A stretch of 64,000 bases of DNA from G963668185 sp963668185. Lineage in GTDB: Bacteria > Chloroflexota > Dehalococcoidia > Lucifugimonadales > G963668185. The DNA is taken from contig OY764162.1 in NCBI GenBank assembly GCA_963668185.1, positions 1,612,001-1,676,000 of the forward strand. The letters run 5' to 3'. Made by a program: the position numbers and the translations under genes. Shown one piece after another: positions 9,205 through 16,286 of this stretch (within the stretch, counting starts at the first letter, position 1; every line of letters starts with the position of its first letter). The notes beneath the pieces were generated by a model, which did not search any database, was not told the origin of the DNA, and was given only the letters and a program-made list of their open reading frames with translations.

Positions 9205-9230
9205 CGGTACATATCAAGGAATATGTATCG
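9205..9230. promoter_or_regulatory. Inverted repeat upstream of clpC (possible operator)
   Basis: Two 10-base arms, CGGTACATAT and ATATGTATCG, are complementary at 9 of 10 positions around a 6-base spacer. The site is AT-rich in a GC-rich setting and lies 34 bases upstream of the clpC ATG, where a repressor could block transcription. The arms do not match the known CtsR direct repeat. Which protein binds is unknown. Confidence 0.45.
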
Positions 9231-9269
9231 AATGATAGCCAATATACTAGCGGCGCGCAATGTTAAGTG

Positions 9270-9294
9270 CTTGAGACGCCTCAAGAGGCTTGAG
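9270..9294. promoter_or_regulatory. HAIR-like CTTGAG/CTCAAG half-sites between clpC and tgt-like gene
   Basis: Three hexamers occur in 25 bases: CTTGAG (9270-9275), CTCAAG (9280-9285) and CTTGAG (9289-9294). They match the half-sites of the HspR operator HAIR (CTTGAGT-N7-ACTCAAG), although the spacing of four or three bases differs from the classical nine. An hspR homologue is encoded at 35111-35455, and clpB/clp genes are known HspR targets in Actinobacteria, so control of clpC by HspR is plausible but unproven. Confidence 0.4.
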
Positions 9295-9398
9295 CGCCAC
9301 AGACTAAATTGTGGTTGCTGGGCCACGCGGGCGGCTCCGTTCTGAGAAGATGTGATCACGATGCTCTTGCAGATGGACCGGACTTGCGGCGGTTGCAC

Positions 9399-10502
9399 AT
9401 GAGCCGACTTGAAACGGCTCACGGGGAGTTGCCTCTTCCCGCGTTTCTGCCGGACGCGACGCGCGGGGTCGTGCGGTCCCTGGACGCTGCCGACGCGGCG
9501 AACGCCGGAACGCCCGGGCTCATGGTGAACGCCCTGCATCTTTCGTCCAATCCGGGGGCTTCGGTGATTTCTGAGGCCGGGGGCATCCACAGGTTCAGCG
9601 GATGGAGCGGGCCGATCGCGGCGGACTCCGGCGGCTTTCAGGTGTACTCGCTGCTTCATGACGCGTCCGGGCTCGCGACTGTAACGAGGAAAGGGTTCTC
9701 CTATCGCTTCGACCCGGGCCAGAGCAGCCGCATGCTTACGCCGGAACGGTGCGCGCGGATCCAGCGCCGGCTCGGCGCGGACATCGCGTTCTGCCTCGAT
9801 CACTGCACGCACCCGGACGCCCCGGTTGATGAGCAGCGGCAGAGCGTGGCGAACACGGTGGAGTGGGCCGGCAGGTTCAAGGCGGAGATGTCGCGGCTGG
9901 CCGAGGCCGCGAAGCGGGAGCGCCCCGGCCCGTTGCTGTTTGCCGTGGTGCAGGGCGGAGCGTCCGCCGACCTGCGCAGGGAGTGCGCGGACAGGCTGCG
10001 GCCGCTGGGCTTCGACGGGTACGGATTCGGCGGCTGGCCGACGGACGATTCGGGCGAACTGGTGGACATGGTGGGACTGGTGGCGGAGCTTGCGCCGGCG
10101 GGAGCGCCGCTCCACGCGCTCGGGATCGGCAGCCCTGAGAACCTCGTCGCGGCGTACCGGCTAGGTTACGACCTGTTCGACTGCGTGCTGCCGACTCGGG
10201 ACGCGCGGCATAAGCGGTTGTACGCGTTCCGACAGGGAAGCGACGGCTCCAGTCTGGAAGGCCGGGACTTCTATGAGAAGGTGTACATAGGCGACCGGCG
10301 TCACGTCAGGGACGACTCCCCTATCGAGGAGGGCTGCGACTGCCATTGCTGCCGGCGGTACAGCAGGGCGTTCCTGCACCACCTGTTCAGGGTAGGCGAC
10401 CACCTCGCCCTGAGGCTGGCGACGATCCACAACCTGCGGTTCTATGCCCGGCTGACGGGGATGCTCGGCCGGCTTGGGCGGGAACCGGCAAGGGGTGTTT
10501 GA
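9399..10502 (+). CDS. Divergent tRNA-guanine transglycosylase (TGT) family protein
   Basis: A 367-residue TIM-barrel transglycosylase of the TGT family, which swaps guanine for a 7-deazaguanine in tRNA. Catalytic features are present: DSGGFQ with Asp76, VVQGG, the nucleophile Asp261 in LFDCVLPTR, and the zinc site CDCHCC (313-318) with His344 in TIHN. Two signatures depart from normal bacterial TGT: GGLAVGE, which contacts the base, is GGWPTDD here, and TRNARNG is TRDARHK. Substrate choice may therefore differ. The start is placed at ATG 9399, where RLETAHG aligns with the family N-terminus; an in-frame upstream start at 9309 is possible. The methyltransferase gene follows after three bases. 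queA lies 32 kb away, so this may be the queuosine TGT or a paralogue. Confidence 0.82.
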   Translation: MSRLETAHGELPLPAFLPDATRGVVRSLDAADAANAGTPGLMVNALHLSSNPGASVISEAGGIHRFSGWSGPIAADSGGFQVYSLLHDASGLATVTRKGFSYRFDPGQSSRMLTPERCARIQRRLGADIAFCLDHCTHPDAPVDEQRQSVANTVEWAGRFKAEMSRLAEAAKRERPGPLLFAVVQGGASADLRRECADRLRPLGFDGYGFGGWPTDDSGELVDMVGLVAELAPAGAPLHALGIGSPENLVAAYRLGYDLFDCVLPTRDARHKRLYAFRQGSDGSSLEGRDFYEKVYIGDRRHVRDDSPIEEGCDCHCCRRYSRAFLHHLFRVGDHLALRLATIHNLRFYARLTGMLGRLGREPARGV

Positions 10503-10505
10503 GCG

Positions 10506-11342
10506 GTGGCAGGGCCGGAGCTCAGGGGCGGGCTGGTCGACAAGCTCAGGCAGTCGCGCAAGTACGGCGGGGTGTGCGAGGACACGCTGGCGAGGGCGGT
10601 TGACTGGGCGGCGGCACGTCATGTCAGGCCGGGCAACGCTCTGAAGGCGGCGCGGCGGAAGCTGCACCAGGTCCACGGCGCGTACTTCAACGGGTTCGAC
10701 AGGAGGCGGCTGGACAGGGCGGTCGAGGGCGTGGAGAACGGCGTTACGGGGGAGGCTGTGCGTGCGGCCTGCGCCGACGTGCTGGGCATGCACGCCTCGA
10801 CCGCGGAGCGCGTCGAAATCGCGGAGGAGATGTACGGCGACGTGTTCGGCCTGACGGGAGCGCCGAGGTCGGTTGCGGACGTTGCGTGCGGGCTGAACCC
10901 GTTCTTCCTGCCGTGGATGGGGCTGCCGGTCGGCACGAGATACGCGGCCAGTGACATCGACGGCGGCGTGGTCTCGGCAGTGAGCCGGCTGATCCCGGCG
11001 CTTGGTCATAGCGGCGGCGCCGAATGCCGGGACGCGCTGGCGTCGCCGCCGGTCGATCATGCGGACGTGACGCTGCTTCTGAAGACGGCGCCATGCCTTG
11101 AGAGGCAGGAGCCGGGGAGTGTGGTCCGGCTGTTGCGGCGGATACGGTCTCCGTACGTCGTCGTGTCGTTCCCGACAAAGTCGCTGGGAGGGCGGGAGAA
11201 GGGCATGCGCCGGAGCTACGCGAAGTTCATGGAGGGCGTAATCTCGGAGCTTGGAGTGGAGGCGGAAGAGTTCTCGTATCATACGGAGACGGTGTACGTG
11301 CTGAATCGGCTTGACTTGCCTGAAGATGCGGTGTCAAACTGA
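10506..11342 (+). CDS. 16S rRNA (guanine-1405-N7)-methyltransferase family protein (ArmA/Rmt/Sgm-like)
   Basis: A 278-residue protein whose motifs follow the Arm/Rmt/Sgm/KgmB enzymes that methylate G1405 of 16S rRNA and give high-level resistance to 4,6-linked aminoglycosides. Seen in order: an N-terminal helical domain with KYGGVCEDTL and RRKLHQVHGAY; LGMHASTAER; the SAM loop VADVACGLNPFFLPWMGL (about 123-140); LLLKTAPCLER (190-200); and VVVSFPTKSLGGREKGM (218-234), nearly the family signature. Length fits the actinomycete producer enzymes (about 274). The start is GTG, three bases after the tgt-like stop; the PHP gene overlaps its end. Composition matches neighbours, so recent transfer is not evident. 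It could be an intrinsic rRNA or tRNA methyltransferase; resistance is not proven by sequence. Confidence 0.88.
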   Translation: MAGPELRGGLVDKLRQSRKYGGVCEDTLARAVDWAAARHVRPGNALKAARRKLHQVHGAYFNGFDRRRLDRAVEGVENGVTGEAVRAACADVLGMHASTAERVEIAEEMYGDVFGLTGAPRSVADVACGLNPFFLPWMGLPVGTRYAASDIDGGVVSAVSRLIPALGHSGGAECRDALASPPVDHADVTLLLKTAPCLERQEPGSVVRLLRRIRSPYVVVSFPTKSLGGREKGMRRSYAKFMEGVISELGVEAEEFSYHTETVYVLNRLDLPEDAVSN

Positions 11343-12027
11343 GGCCAGCCATGCGGCTGCGGCGTCGTCCTTGATCATCGACATCCATACCCACACAACC
11401 CACCTGTCGGACGACAGCGACCTCACCCCTGACGACCTGATCGTGGCCGCGAAGGAGGCGGGGCTGGACGCTGTGTGCATCACCGAGCACGACAGGTTCT
11501 GGAGCGCGGAGGCGGTGACGCGGCTTTCGCGCCGGCACGACTTCCCGGTGTTTCCCGGCTGTGAGATCACCACGGAGGAGGGGCACCTGCTGGTGTACGG
11601 CCTGGAGGAGTACAGGTTCGGGATGCACCGGACTAGCTTCGTACGGGAGCTTGCGGACAGGGCGCGCGCGGTGGTGATACTGGCGCACCCGTACCGGCGG
11701 GCGCACTTCGAGGACATGGCGCAGGTGGACGGGGCGTACGAGGGGATGCTGGAGCGCGCAATGAGCAACCCGGCGATGGGTCTCGTGGACGGGATCGACG
11801 TGCTGAACGGCCGCGGGAATGAGGCGCAGAACGGGTTCTCGCTGGAACTGGCGGAGCGGTCCGGGCTTCCGCAGTCGGGCGCGAGCGACGCGCACGACCC
11901 AAAGGACGTGGGCACGTACGCCACGGAGTTCGAGCGCAGGATCGGCGGGCTCGATGACCTGATGGAGGAGCTGAGGGCGGGCAGGTACAGGCCGGTGACG
12001 CTGAACGGAAGGCGGCCGACGGCATGA
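11326..12027 (+). CDS. PHP-domain metal-dependent phosphoesterase family protein
   Basis: A PHP (polymerase and histidinol phosphatase) domain protein of about 233 residues. Metal-binding motifs are IDIHTHT, ITEHDRF, PGCEITT, ILAHPYR and ASDAHDP in the order of the family. The 3'-5' phosphoesterases RNase AM and related nucleases have similar architecture, but stand-alone PHP proteins act on varied phosphates. The start is uncertain: ATG 11326 overlaps the upstream methyltransferase by 17 bases, TTG 11311 is further upstream, and TTG 11371 lies right before the domain. Its stop overlaps the ABC ATPase start (ATGA), which shows a translationally coupled cluster. Confidence 0.82.
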   Translation: MRCQTEASHAAAASSLIIDIHTHTTHLSDDSDLTPDDLIVAAKEAGLDAVCITEHDRFWSAEAVTRLSRRHDFPVFPGCEITTEEGHLLVYGLEEYRFGMHRTSFVRELADRARAVVILAHPYRRAHFEDMAQVDGAYEGMLERAMSNPAMGLVDGIDVLNGRGNEAQNGFSLELAERSGLPQSGASDAHDPKDVGTYATEFERRIGGLDDLMEELRAGRYRPVTLNGRRPTA

Positions 12028-13049
12028 GCACGGAAGACCTGAGGCAAGTCCATCGCCGGGAGGATGACGGCCCCCTGCTGGAGGTTGAGGGCCTTCACAC
12101 CTTCTTCTTCACGAAGGAGGGGGTGGTCAAGGCTGTCAACGGGGTGTCGCTGGAGTTGAGGCAGGACACGATCCTCGGGGTGGTCGGCGAGAGCGGGTCC
12201 GGGAAGACGGCGACGGCGCTCTCGATAGTGGGGCTGGTGCCGCATCCGGGCAGGATCGTGGAGGGCAGCATCCGGTACAAGGGCCGCGAGCTGACCGGGC
12301 TGCGGGAGCGGGACCTGCGGACGATCAGGGGGCGCGAGATTTCGCTGGTGTTCCAGGACGCGCAGACGGCGCTGAACCCGACGATGCGCATCCGGGACCA
12401 GGTGCAGGAGGTGATGTTCGCGCACCTTCACATCACGAAGGATGAGGCGGACGAGCGGACGCTGCGGCTGCTTTCGCAGATGGGGATCGGGGACGGGCCG
12501 CGCGTCATGGACCAGTACCCGTTCCAGATCAGCGGCGGGATGGCGCAGCGGATCGTGATGGCGACGGCGATCGCGCTGGAGCCGCGGGTGCTGATCGCGG
12601 ACGAGCCGACGTCGAACCTGGACGTGACGCTGCAGGCGGAGATCCTGCAACGGCTGAAGCGGCTGACGAGGGAGCAGCTTTCGGGGATGCTGCTTATCAC
12701 TCACGACCTGGGCGTGATCGCGCAGATGGCCGAGCAGGTGGCGGTGATGTACGGCGGGATGATCGTGGAGTTCGCGTCGACGGCGGACCTGTTCGCGAAG
12801 CCGCACCATCCGTACACGCACGGGCTGTTCCAGGCGCTGCCGAGGGTGGACTCGCTGGGCGCGTCGCTGACGCCGATGCCGGGGACGCCGCCAAGCATGG
12901 TGGACCCGCCGGACCAGTGCCCGTTCCTTTCGAGGTGCCCGAAGGCGAGCACGGCGTGCAGGACTTCGCCCCGGCCTCCGCTGGAGGAGCTGGATGACGA
13001 CCACTGGGTGGCCTGCTACAACCCGGTGGTGGAGAGGGTGACGGTTTAG
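12024..13049 (+). CDS. Oligopeptide/dipeptide-type ABC transporter ATP-binding protein (OppD/DppD-like)
   Basis: A 341-residue ATPase of the peptide/nickel importer class. Walker A is GESGSGKT (55-62), the Q-loop lies in LVFQDAQTALNP, the signature is SGGMAQR (170-176), Walker B is VLIADEP (189-195), and the H-loop is LLITHDLG. The C-terminal oligo_HPY region is clear (PHHPYTHGLFQALPR) and ends with CPFLSRCPKASTAC, the cysteine-rich tail typical of DppD/OppD. It begins inside the PHP gene stop. No permease or binding protein is adjacent, so it is an orphan here; it could serve the importer at 20-24 kb, which lacks its own ATPases in this window. Confidence 0.88.
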   Translation: MSTEDLRQVHRREDDGPLLEVEGLHTFFFTKEGVVKAVNGVSLELRQDTILGVVGESGSGKTATALSIVGLVPHPGRIVEGSIRYKGRELTGLRERDLRTIRGREISLVFQDAQTALNPTMRIRDQVQEVMFAHLHITKDEADERTLRLLSQMGIGDGPRVMDQYPFQISGGMAQRIVMATAIALEPRVLIADEPTSNLDVTLQAEILQRLKRLTREQLSGMLLITHDLGVIAQMAEQVAVMYGGMIVEFASTADLFAKPHHPYTHGLFQALPRVDSLGASLTPMPGTPPSMVDPPDQCPFLSRCPKASTACRTSPRPPLEELDDDHWVACYNPVVERVTV

Positions 13050-13511
13050 GCAAGCCCATTCCGGCCCTTCCCCTCGAGGGACTCGGGGCTGGTTCCGCAG
13101 ACTGGAGAAGGGGCTGGAGGCCCCGCCCCCTGGATTCCGGCCTTCGCCGGAATGACGGGTGGGCGGGCTGCTAACTGTCATTCCGAACGAGCGAAGCGGC
13201 CCACTGTCATTCCGAGTCCCCCGAGGAATCCAAGGCCTCCCGCACGCCGCCAGGCCCCACCCCCGGCAGCAACCCCCGCCGTCATTCCGGCATTCACGCG
13301 CCAGCGTGAACCCGCGCCCAGCCGGAATCCAGCCGGGCGGGCGGGGCCACCGCCCTTCCCCCTGTCATTCCGAACGAGCGAAGCAGCCCTCTGTCGTTCC
13401 GAGTCCCCCGAGGAACCTACAGCCTCACGCCCTCCACAGATGCCCGCCCCCATCAACCAACCGCCCGTCCGCTCCCCACTCGCCACTATCCCCTATCCAC
13501 TCCCCCATCCC
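13050..13511. repeat. Non-coding gap filled with dispersed repeats
   Basis: I see no gene in this 460-base stretch. It holds several short dispersed repeats. A palindromic copy reading GGATTCCGGCCTTCGCCGG followed by AATGACGG lies near 13131-13157. GTCATTCCGAACGAGCGAAGC occurs near 13178 and 13363. GTCATTCCGAGTCCCCCGAGG occurs near 13206, and a variant with GTCGTT near 13391. A CCCTCGAGGGACTCGGGG element sits near 13070. Similar motifs recur at 14.8, 45.9, 47.5 and 48.9 kb. Long open frames across it are by-products of the repeats. Confidence 0.75.
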
Positions 13512-13540
13512 TTGACACGCCAGTACGCGCCCGCTATCCT
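13512..13540 (+). promoter_or_regulatory. Promoter, TTGACA-N17-TATCCT, apparently leaderless
   Basis: A perfect -35 box TTGACA (13512-13517) is 17 bases from a -10 box TATCCT (13535-13540). The ATG of the next gene begins seven bases later at 13548, so transcription should start on or next to the start codon and there is no room for a ribosome-binding site. The paralogue at 47259 has the same geometry, including AGAACC between the -10 box and the ATG. Confidence 0.75.
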
Positions 13541-13547
13541 AGAACCT

Positions 13548-14759
13548 ATGAATACCGAAGCGCACACCATATCACCCATACAACGCATCGTCCGAGAAGA
13601 AACCCAGGACGGCAGACTCATCGTCCGTTTCCTAGTAGCCGCCATGCAGGACCAGATCCGCGGCGCCAAGCCCTACCACCGGCTAGACGCCGCACGCCAA
13701 CTCATCAAACTAGGCTTCGAAGAAGCCCGCGACTCCAACCCGTTCGTGGTGAGCCTGTCGAACCACAACGCGCAGGGAACACCCCCTCCCCAGTCTGCTG
13801 GGGAAGGCAGGGATGGGGTTCTGCCCGCCGAAGCGTCCCAGGCAGACATCCTCGACACCACCGGCCTGAACCCCGACCTCGCACGCTTCATACGCGCCGA
13901 GACCGACGGAGGACGACAGGCCATACGATTCCTCATAGACGTCATGCTAGGCTTCATGCCCGGCTTCGGCCCGCACCACCGCATAGACGCCGCCAAAGAA
14001 CTCCTACGCCGTGGCTTCGACGACGCACCCGGCCCCCTCCACCACGACACCTACGCCGACGCAGAATTAAACCCCCTTCCCCAGTCCGCTGGTGCCTCCC
14101 TCAAACCCCTTCCCCAGTCTGCTGGGGAAGGCCGGGATGGGGTTCCCCCTTCCGCAGACGCCAACGGAGCCTCCCTATCACCCCTTCCCCAGTCTGCTGG
14201 GGAAGGTCGGGATAGGGTTCCCGACACCAACGGCGCCTCCCTCTCGCCCCTTCCCCAGTCTGCTGGGGAAGGCCGGGATGGGGTTCCGCCTTCCGACACA
14301 GAACTCGAACCCCTTCCCCAGTCTGCTGGGGAAGGCCGGGATGGGGTTCCCGACATCCTCGCCGGTTACGAACCCCCGTACTCCAACACATACGGCCACA
14401 GTGAAGACACCGGCGTCGACAATCGAGCCGTCTCCAAAGCAGCCGACGCCCTGCTGGACGCCGTCGGCAGGCGCCCGACGCCCCCGGACCCCAGAGTCGT
14501 TTACCCCTCCAAACGCGGCAGCATCATCATACACAACGGAGAGGAGCACTACTTCAGCGAACACGCCCGGCCGGCCGTCGAAAGGTCCATAGCGGCCGGC
14601 GAAATCATAGACGCGGTCAAGCGCATCCGCGAATCATGCCGCGGCCCCATCCGCATCGCATGCCGCCACGGAACCGCCTCCTGCGACCTCTGTGCCGAAC
14701 CCACCGATGACGAACCCGCCGATAGCGAACCCGTCATCCCGGCAGAGAACCCGCCCTGA
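13548..14759 (+). CDS. Unknown protein with two 40-residue helical units and in-frame palindromic repeats
   Basis: The 403-residue product has no function I recognise. The start at 13548 rests on the promoter just upstream; the open frame extends 5' only through repeat DNA. Two related units are visible: DGRLIVRFLVAAMQ...RLDAARQLIKLGFEEA (about 20-60) and GGRQAIRFLIDVM...RIDAAKELLRRGFDDA (about 122-165). Between and after them lie translated dispersed repeats: PFVVSLSNHN from one family and PLPQSAGEGRDGVP from a palindrome, the latter in up to six copies. The C-terminal 120 residues are unique, with CRHGTASCDLC. A paralogue at 46138-47259 has both units but no such insertions. The units may bind nucleic acid or protein; that is a guess. 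Confidence 0.65.
   Translation: MNTEAHTISPIQRIVREETQDGRLIVRFLVAAMQDQIRGAKPYHRLDAARQLIKLGFEEARDSNPFVVSLSNHNAQGTPPPQSAGEGRDGVLPAEASQADILDTTGLNPDLARFIRAETDGGRQAIRFLIDVMLGFMPGFGPHHRIDAAKELLRRGFDDAPGPLHHDTYADAELNPLPQSAGASLKPLPQSAGEGRDGVPPSADANGASLSPLPQSAGEGRDRVPDTNGASLSPLPQSAGEGRDGVPPSDTELEPLPQSAGEGRDGVPDILAGYEPPYSNTYGHSEDTGVDNRAVSKAADALLDAVGRRPTPPDPRVVYPSKRGSIIIHNGEEHYFSEHARPAVERSIAAGEIIDAVKRIRESCRGPIRIACRHGTASCDLCAEPTDDEPADSEPVIPAENPP
13783..13841 (+). repeat. Palindromic repeat copy inside coding sequence
   Basis: A copy of the element with core CCCCAG-TCTG-CTGGGG followed by AAGGCAGGGATGGGGTT. It is read in frame as PPPQSAGEGRDGVL in the unknown protein and lies next to a second dispersed repeat (GTTCGTGGTGAGCCTGTCG at 13742). 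Intergenic copies occur at 48.87, 55.65-55.74 and 62.9 kb. Confidence 0.8.
14071..14350 (+). repeat. Array of five in-frame palindromic repeats
   Basis: Five copies of the element CTTCCCCAG-TCTG-CTGGGGAAG plus GCCGGGATGGGGTTCC (the first truncated) start near 14072, 14106, 14181, 14247 and 14310. Each has a 9-base-pair stem with a 4-base loop. All are read in the same frame as PLPQSAGEGRDGVP, joined by short linkers such as SDTNGASL. The shared linker NGASL shows that part of the array grew by tandem duplication after insertion. Confidence 0.85.
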
Positions 14760-14773
14760 TGCCCTCAGGTGTA

Positions 14774-14840
14774 GGGGCGCTTCGCGAAGCGCCCGCCCGC
14801 GCCGTCGCCACTGTCATTCCGAGTCCCCCGAGGAATCTCA
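14774..14840. repeat. Intergenic repeats: 20-bp palindrome and GTCATTCCGAGTC element
   Basis: A perfect 20-base palindrome GGGCGCTTCGCGAAGCGCCC lies at 14775-14794, followed by a GTCATTCCGAGTCCCCCGAGG copy starting near 14813. The palindrome could act as a terminator-like hairpin between the convergent genes that flank it. Nothing else is seen in the 14760-14943 gap. Confidence 0.6.
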
Positions 14841-14943
14841 GACGCCCCGCAAGCCACCAACGCCGCGCCCTGGCCAAACGCGCGTCTCGCCGGGGGTGGG
14901 GCCTCCGCCCTCTAGGGACACTGTAGGCGGGGGCGGGGCGGGG

Positions 14944-16074
14944 CTAGGACGCGGAAAGGCCTTGGGCGATCAGGGTTTGCATGTTTCGGAGCTCATCGTC
15001 GTTCAGGCACTGGAGCAGGCTTAGGCCGTTCTGAGCGTACGCGCCGATCTGCTCTCCGGTGAGAGACGACGCCTCGTAGTTCCCCGCTCCGATGAGGGCG
15101 GCGTATTCCGGGTGGTCCTCGCCGAAGCCGGCGAGGCAGCTTCGGGAGTCGCCGGCCAGGCCGCCTGCCTGCAGTTCGGTGACCGCCAGGAAAATCGCGG
15201 CGTAGCTCTCCTCGGAGACGCAGTTGGAGAGCGCGGAACCGGGCGTGAGGGCTTCCATGACCGTCGATCCGAGCAGCGCCGCGTACTCGGCGTCCGAGTA
15301 CGCTTCGCTGACGCAGGCCCCCTCAGATTCGGAGAGCGCCGGGATGACGTGGTCTCCGACGGTCGTCTGTCCATCGGACGCCCGCCGGTTGCGCAACAAT
15401 AGCTCTACCTTCTCCAGATCGGTCAGACAGTTGTACAACGGCACGATGTAAGGGGCCGTTCCAGACGCGGCGGCAGATTCTTCGCCGATTCCTGAGAGGC
15501 CCAGGATGCCGAACACCATGCCCGGATGCTCGCTCGAAGCTCCGACGATGCATGCGCGCGACGCCGGCTCGAAGCCCCCAGCCTCGTAATCGGCGAACGC
15601 TACGCCGAGAAGGACCGCATTCAACGGCGTGAGGCAACCGAACATCGACGCGGCCATAGCGTCGGCCTGATCGGAGTCCGCGAGGCCGGACTGCTGCATG
15701 ATCGGAATGTTCAGATACACCTCGTAGATGAAGCCTCCGAAGGCTTCCTGCACGCAGGCATTCTCCGCCTCCGATATTCTGTCCATCAACTCCTTGCCGG
15801 TGGTCTCGTCCGTGACGACGAGGCTCTCCAGGGTTGCTTCCGGCTGTGCCGCGGACGGCGTCGGCGTGGCTTCGGGCACCGCGGCCGGTTCAGGCGTCGG
15901 CGTCGGCTCGGGCGTCGGGGTGGGAGTCGGCGTGGCCGTCGGCGTCGGCTCAGGCGTTGGAGTCGGCGTCGGAGACGGCGCGGGATCGGAGCCGCACGCG
16001 GCGGCAAGCGCGACGAGCGCGATCGCCGCAAGGGCTACTCCGAAGCGGCGATTCTTTGTGATACGAAGGCGCAT
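14944..16074 (-). CDS. Lipoprotein with duplicated four-cysteine domain
   Basis: A 376-residue exported lipoprotein of unknown function. The ATG at 16074 is chosen because the signal peptide starts there; its lipobox ends at Cys27 (ALAAAC). A Pro-Thr-Glu spacer runs to about residue 85. The mature part is two copies of a domain of about 110 residues, each with four cysteines in the same order: ENACVQE, FGCLTPL, SRACIVG, YNCLTDL in the first; EGACVSE, SNCVSEE, SRSCLAG, LQCLNDD in the second. Segments SSEHPGMVFGIL and GEDHPEYAALIG align between copies. The cysteines probably form disulfides outside the membrane, which would fit a need for the TlpA-like protein. I do not recognise the domain. 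Confidence 0.75.
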   Translation of the reverse strand: MRLRITKNRRFGVALAAIALVALAAACGSDPAPSPTPTPTPEPTPTATPTPTPTPEPTPTPEPAAVPEATPTPSAAQPEATLESLVVTDETTGKELMDRISEAENACVQEAFGGFIYEVYLNIPIMQQSGLADSDQADAMAASMFGCLTPLNAVLLGVAFADYEAGGFEPASRACIVGASSEHPGMVFGILGLSGIGEESAAASGTAPYIVPLYNCLTDLEKVELLLRNRRASDGQTTVGDHVIPALSESEGACVSEAYSDAEYAALLGSTVMEALTPGSALSNCVSEESYAAIFLAVTELQAGGLAGDSRSCLAGFGEDHPEYAALIGAGNYEASSLTGEQIGAYAQNGLSLLQCLNDDELRNMQTLIAQGLSAS

Positions 16075-16156
16075 GTTGGTTCTTCCCCGCCAGAAAACCG
16101 GCCGTTGGCCCGGCCGGAACGTTCGGCAGAAGATACTACATCTACGGGGGCGGCTG

Positions 16157-16231
16157 TGGTACCCCTGCCGGGACTCGAACCCAGGCACACGGTTTAGGAA
16201 ACCGTTGCTCTATCCTCTGAGCTACAGGGGC
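16157..16231 (-). tRNA. tRNA-Arg (anticodon CCT)
   Basis: Read on the minus strand this gives a full cloverleaf: acceptor GCCCCTG pairing with CAGGGGT, D arm GCTCAGAGGATAGAGC, anticodon stem ACGGT/ACCGT with loop TTCCTAA, and T arm GGGTTCGAGTCCC. The anticodon CCT reads AGG codons. The 3' CCA is encoded (16157-16159). It lies upstream of the exonuclease gene on the opposite strand. Confidence 0.95.
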
Positions 16232-16286
16232 ACGCCGGACTGCCTCAGAATGTTAATTGATCGGCACGGCTCAATCTACGGGACGC

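Noticed and set aside
11334..13181. 615-codon minus-strand frame opposite the PHP and ABC genes
   Set aside because: Antisense to two clear genes; composition is low-complexity Arg/Pro/His and no start signal is seen.
13152..13547. 5' extension of the unknown gene at 13548 (132 extra codons)
   Set aside because: The extension consists of translated dispersed repeats, and a consensus promoter lies immediately before the ATG at 13548.
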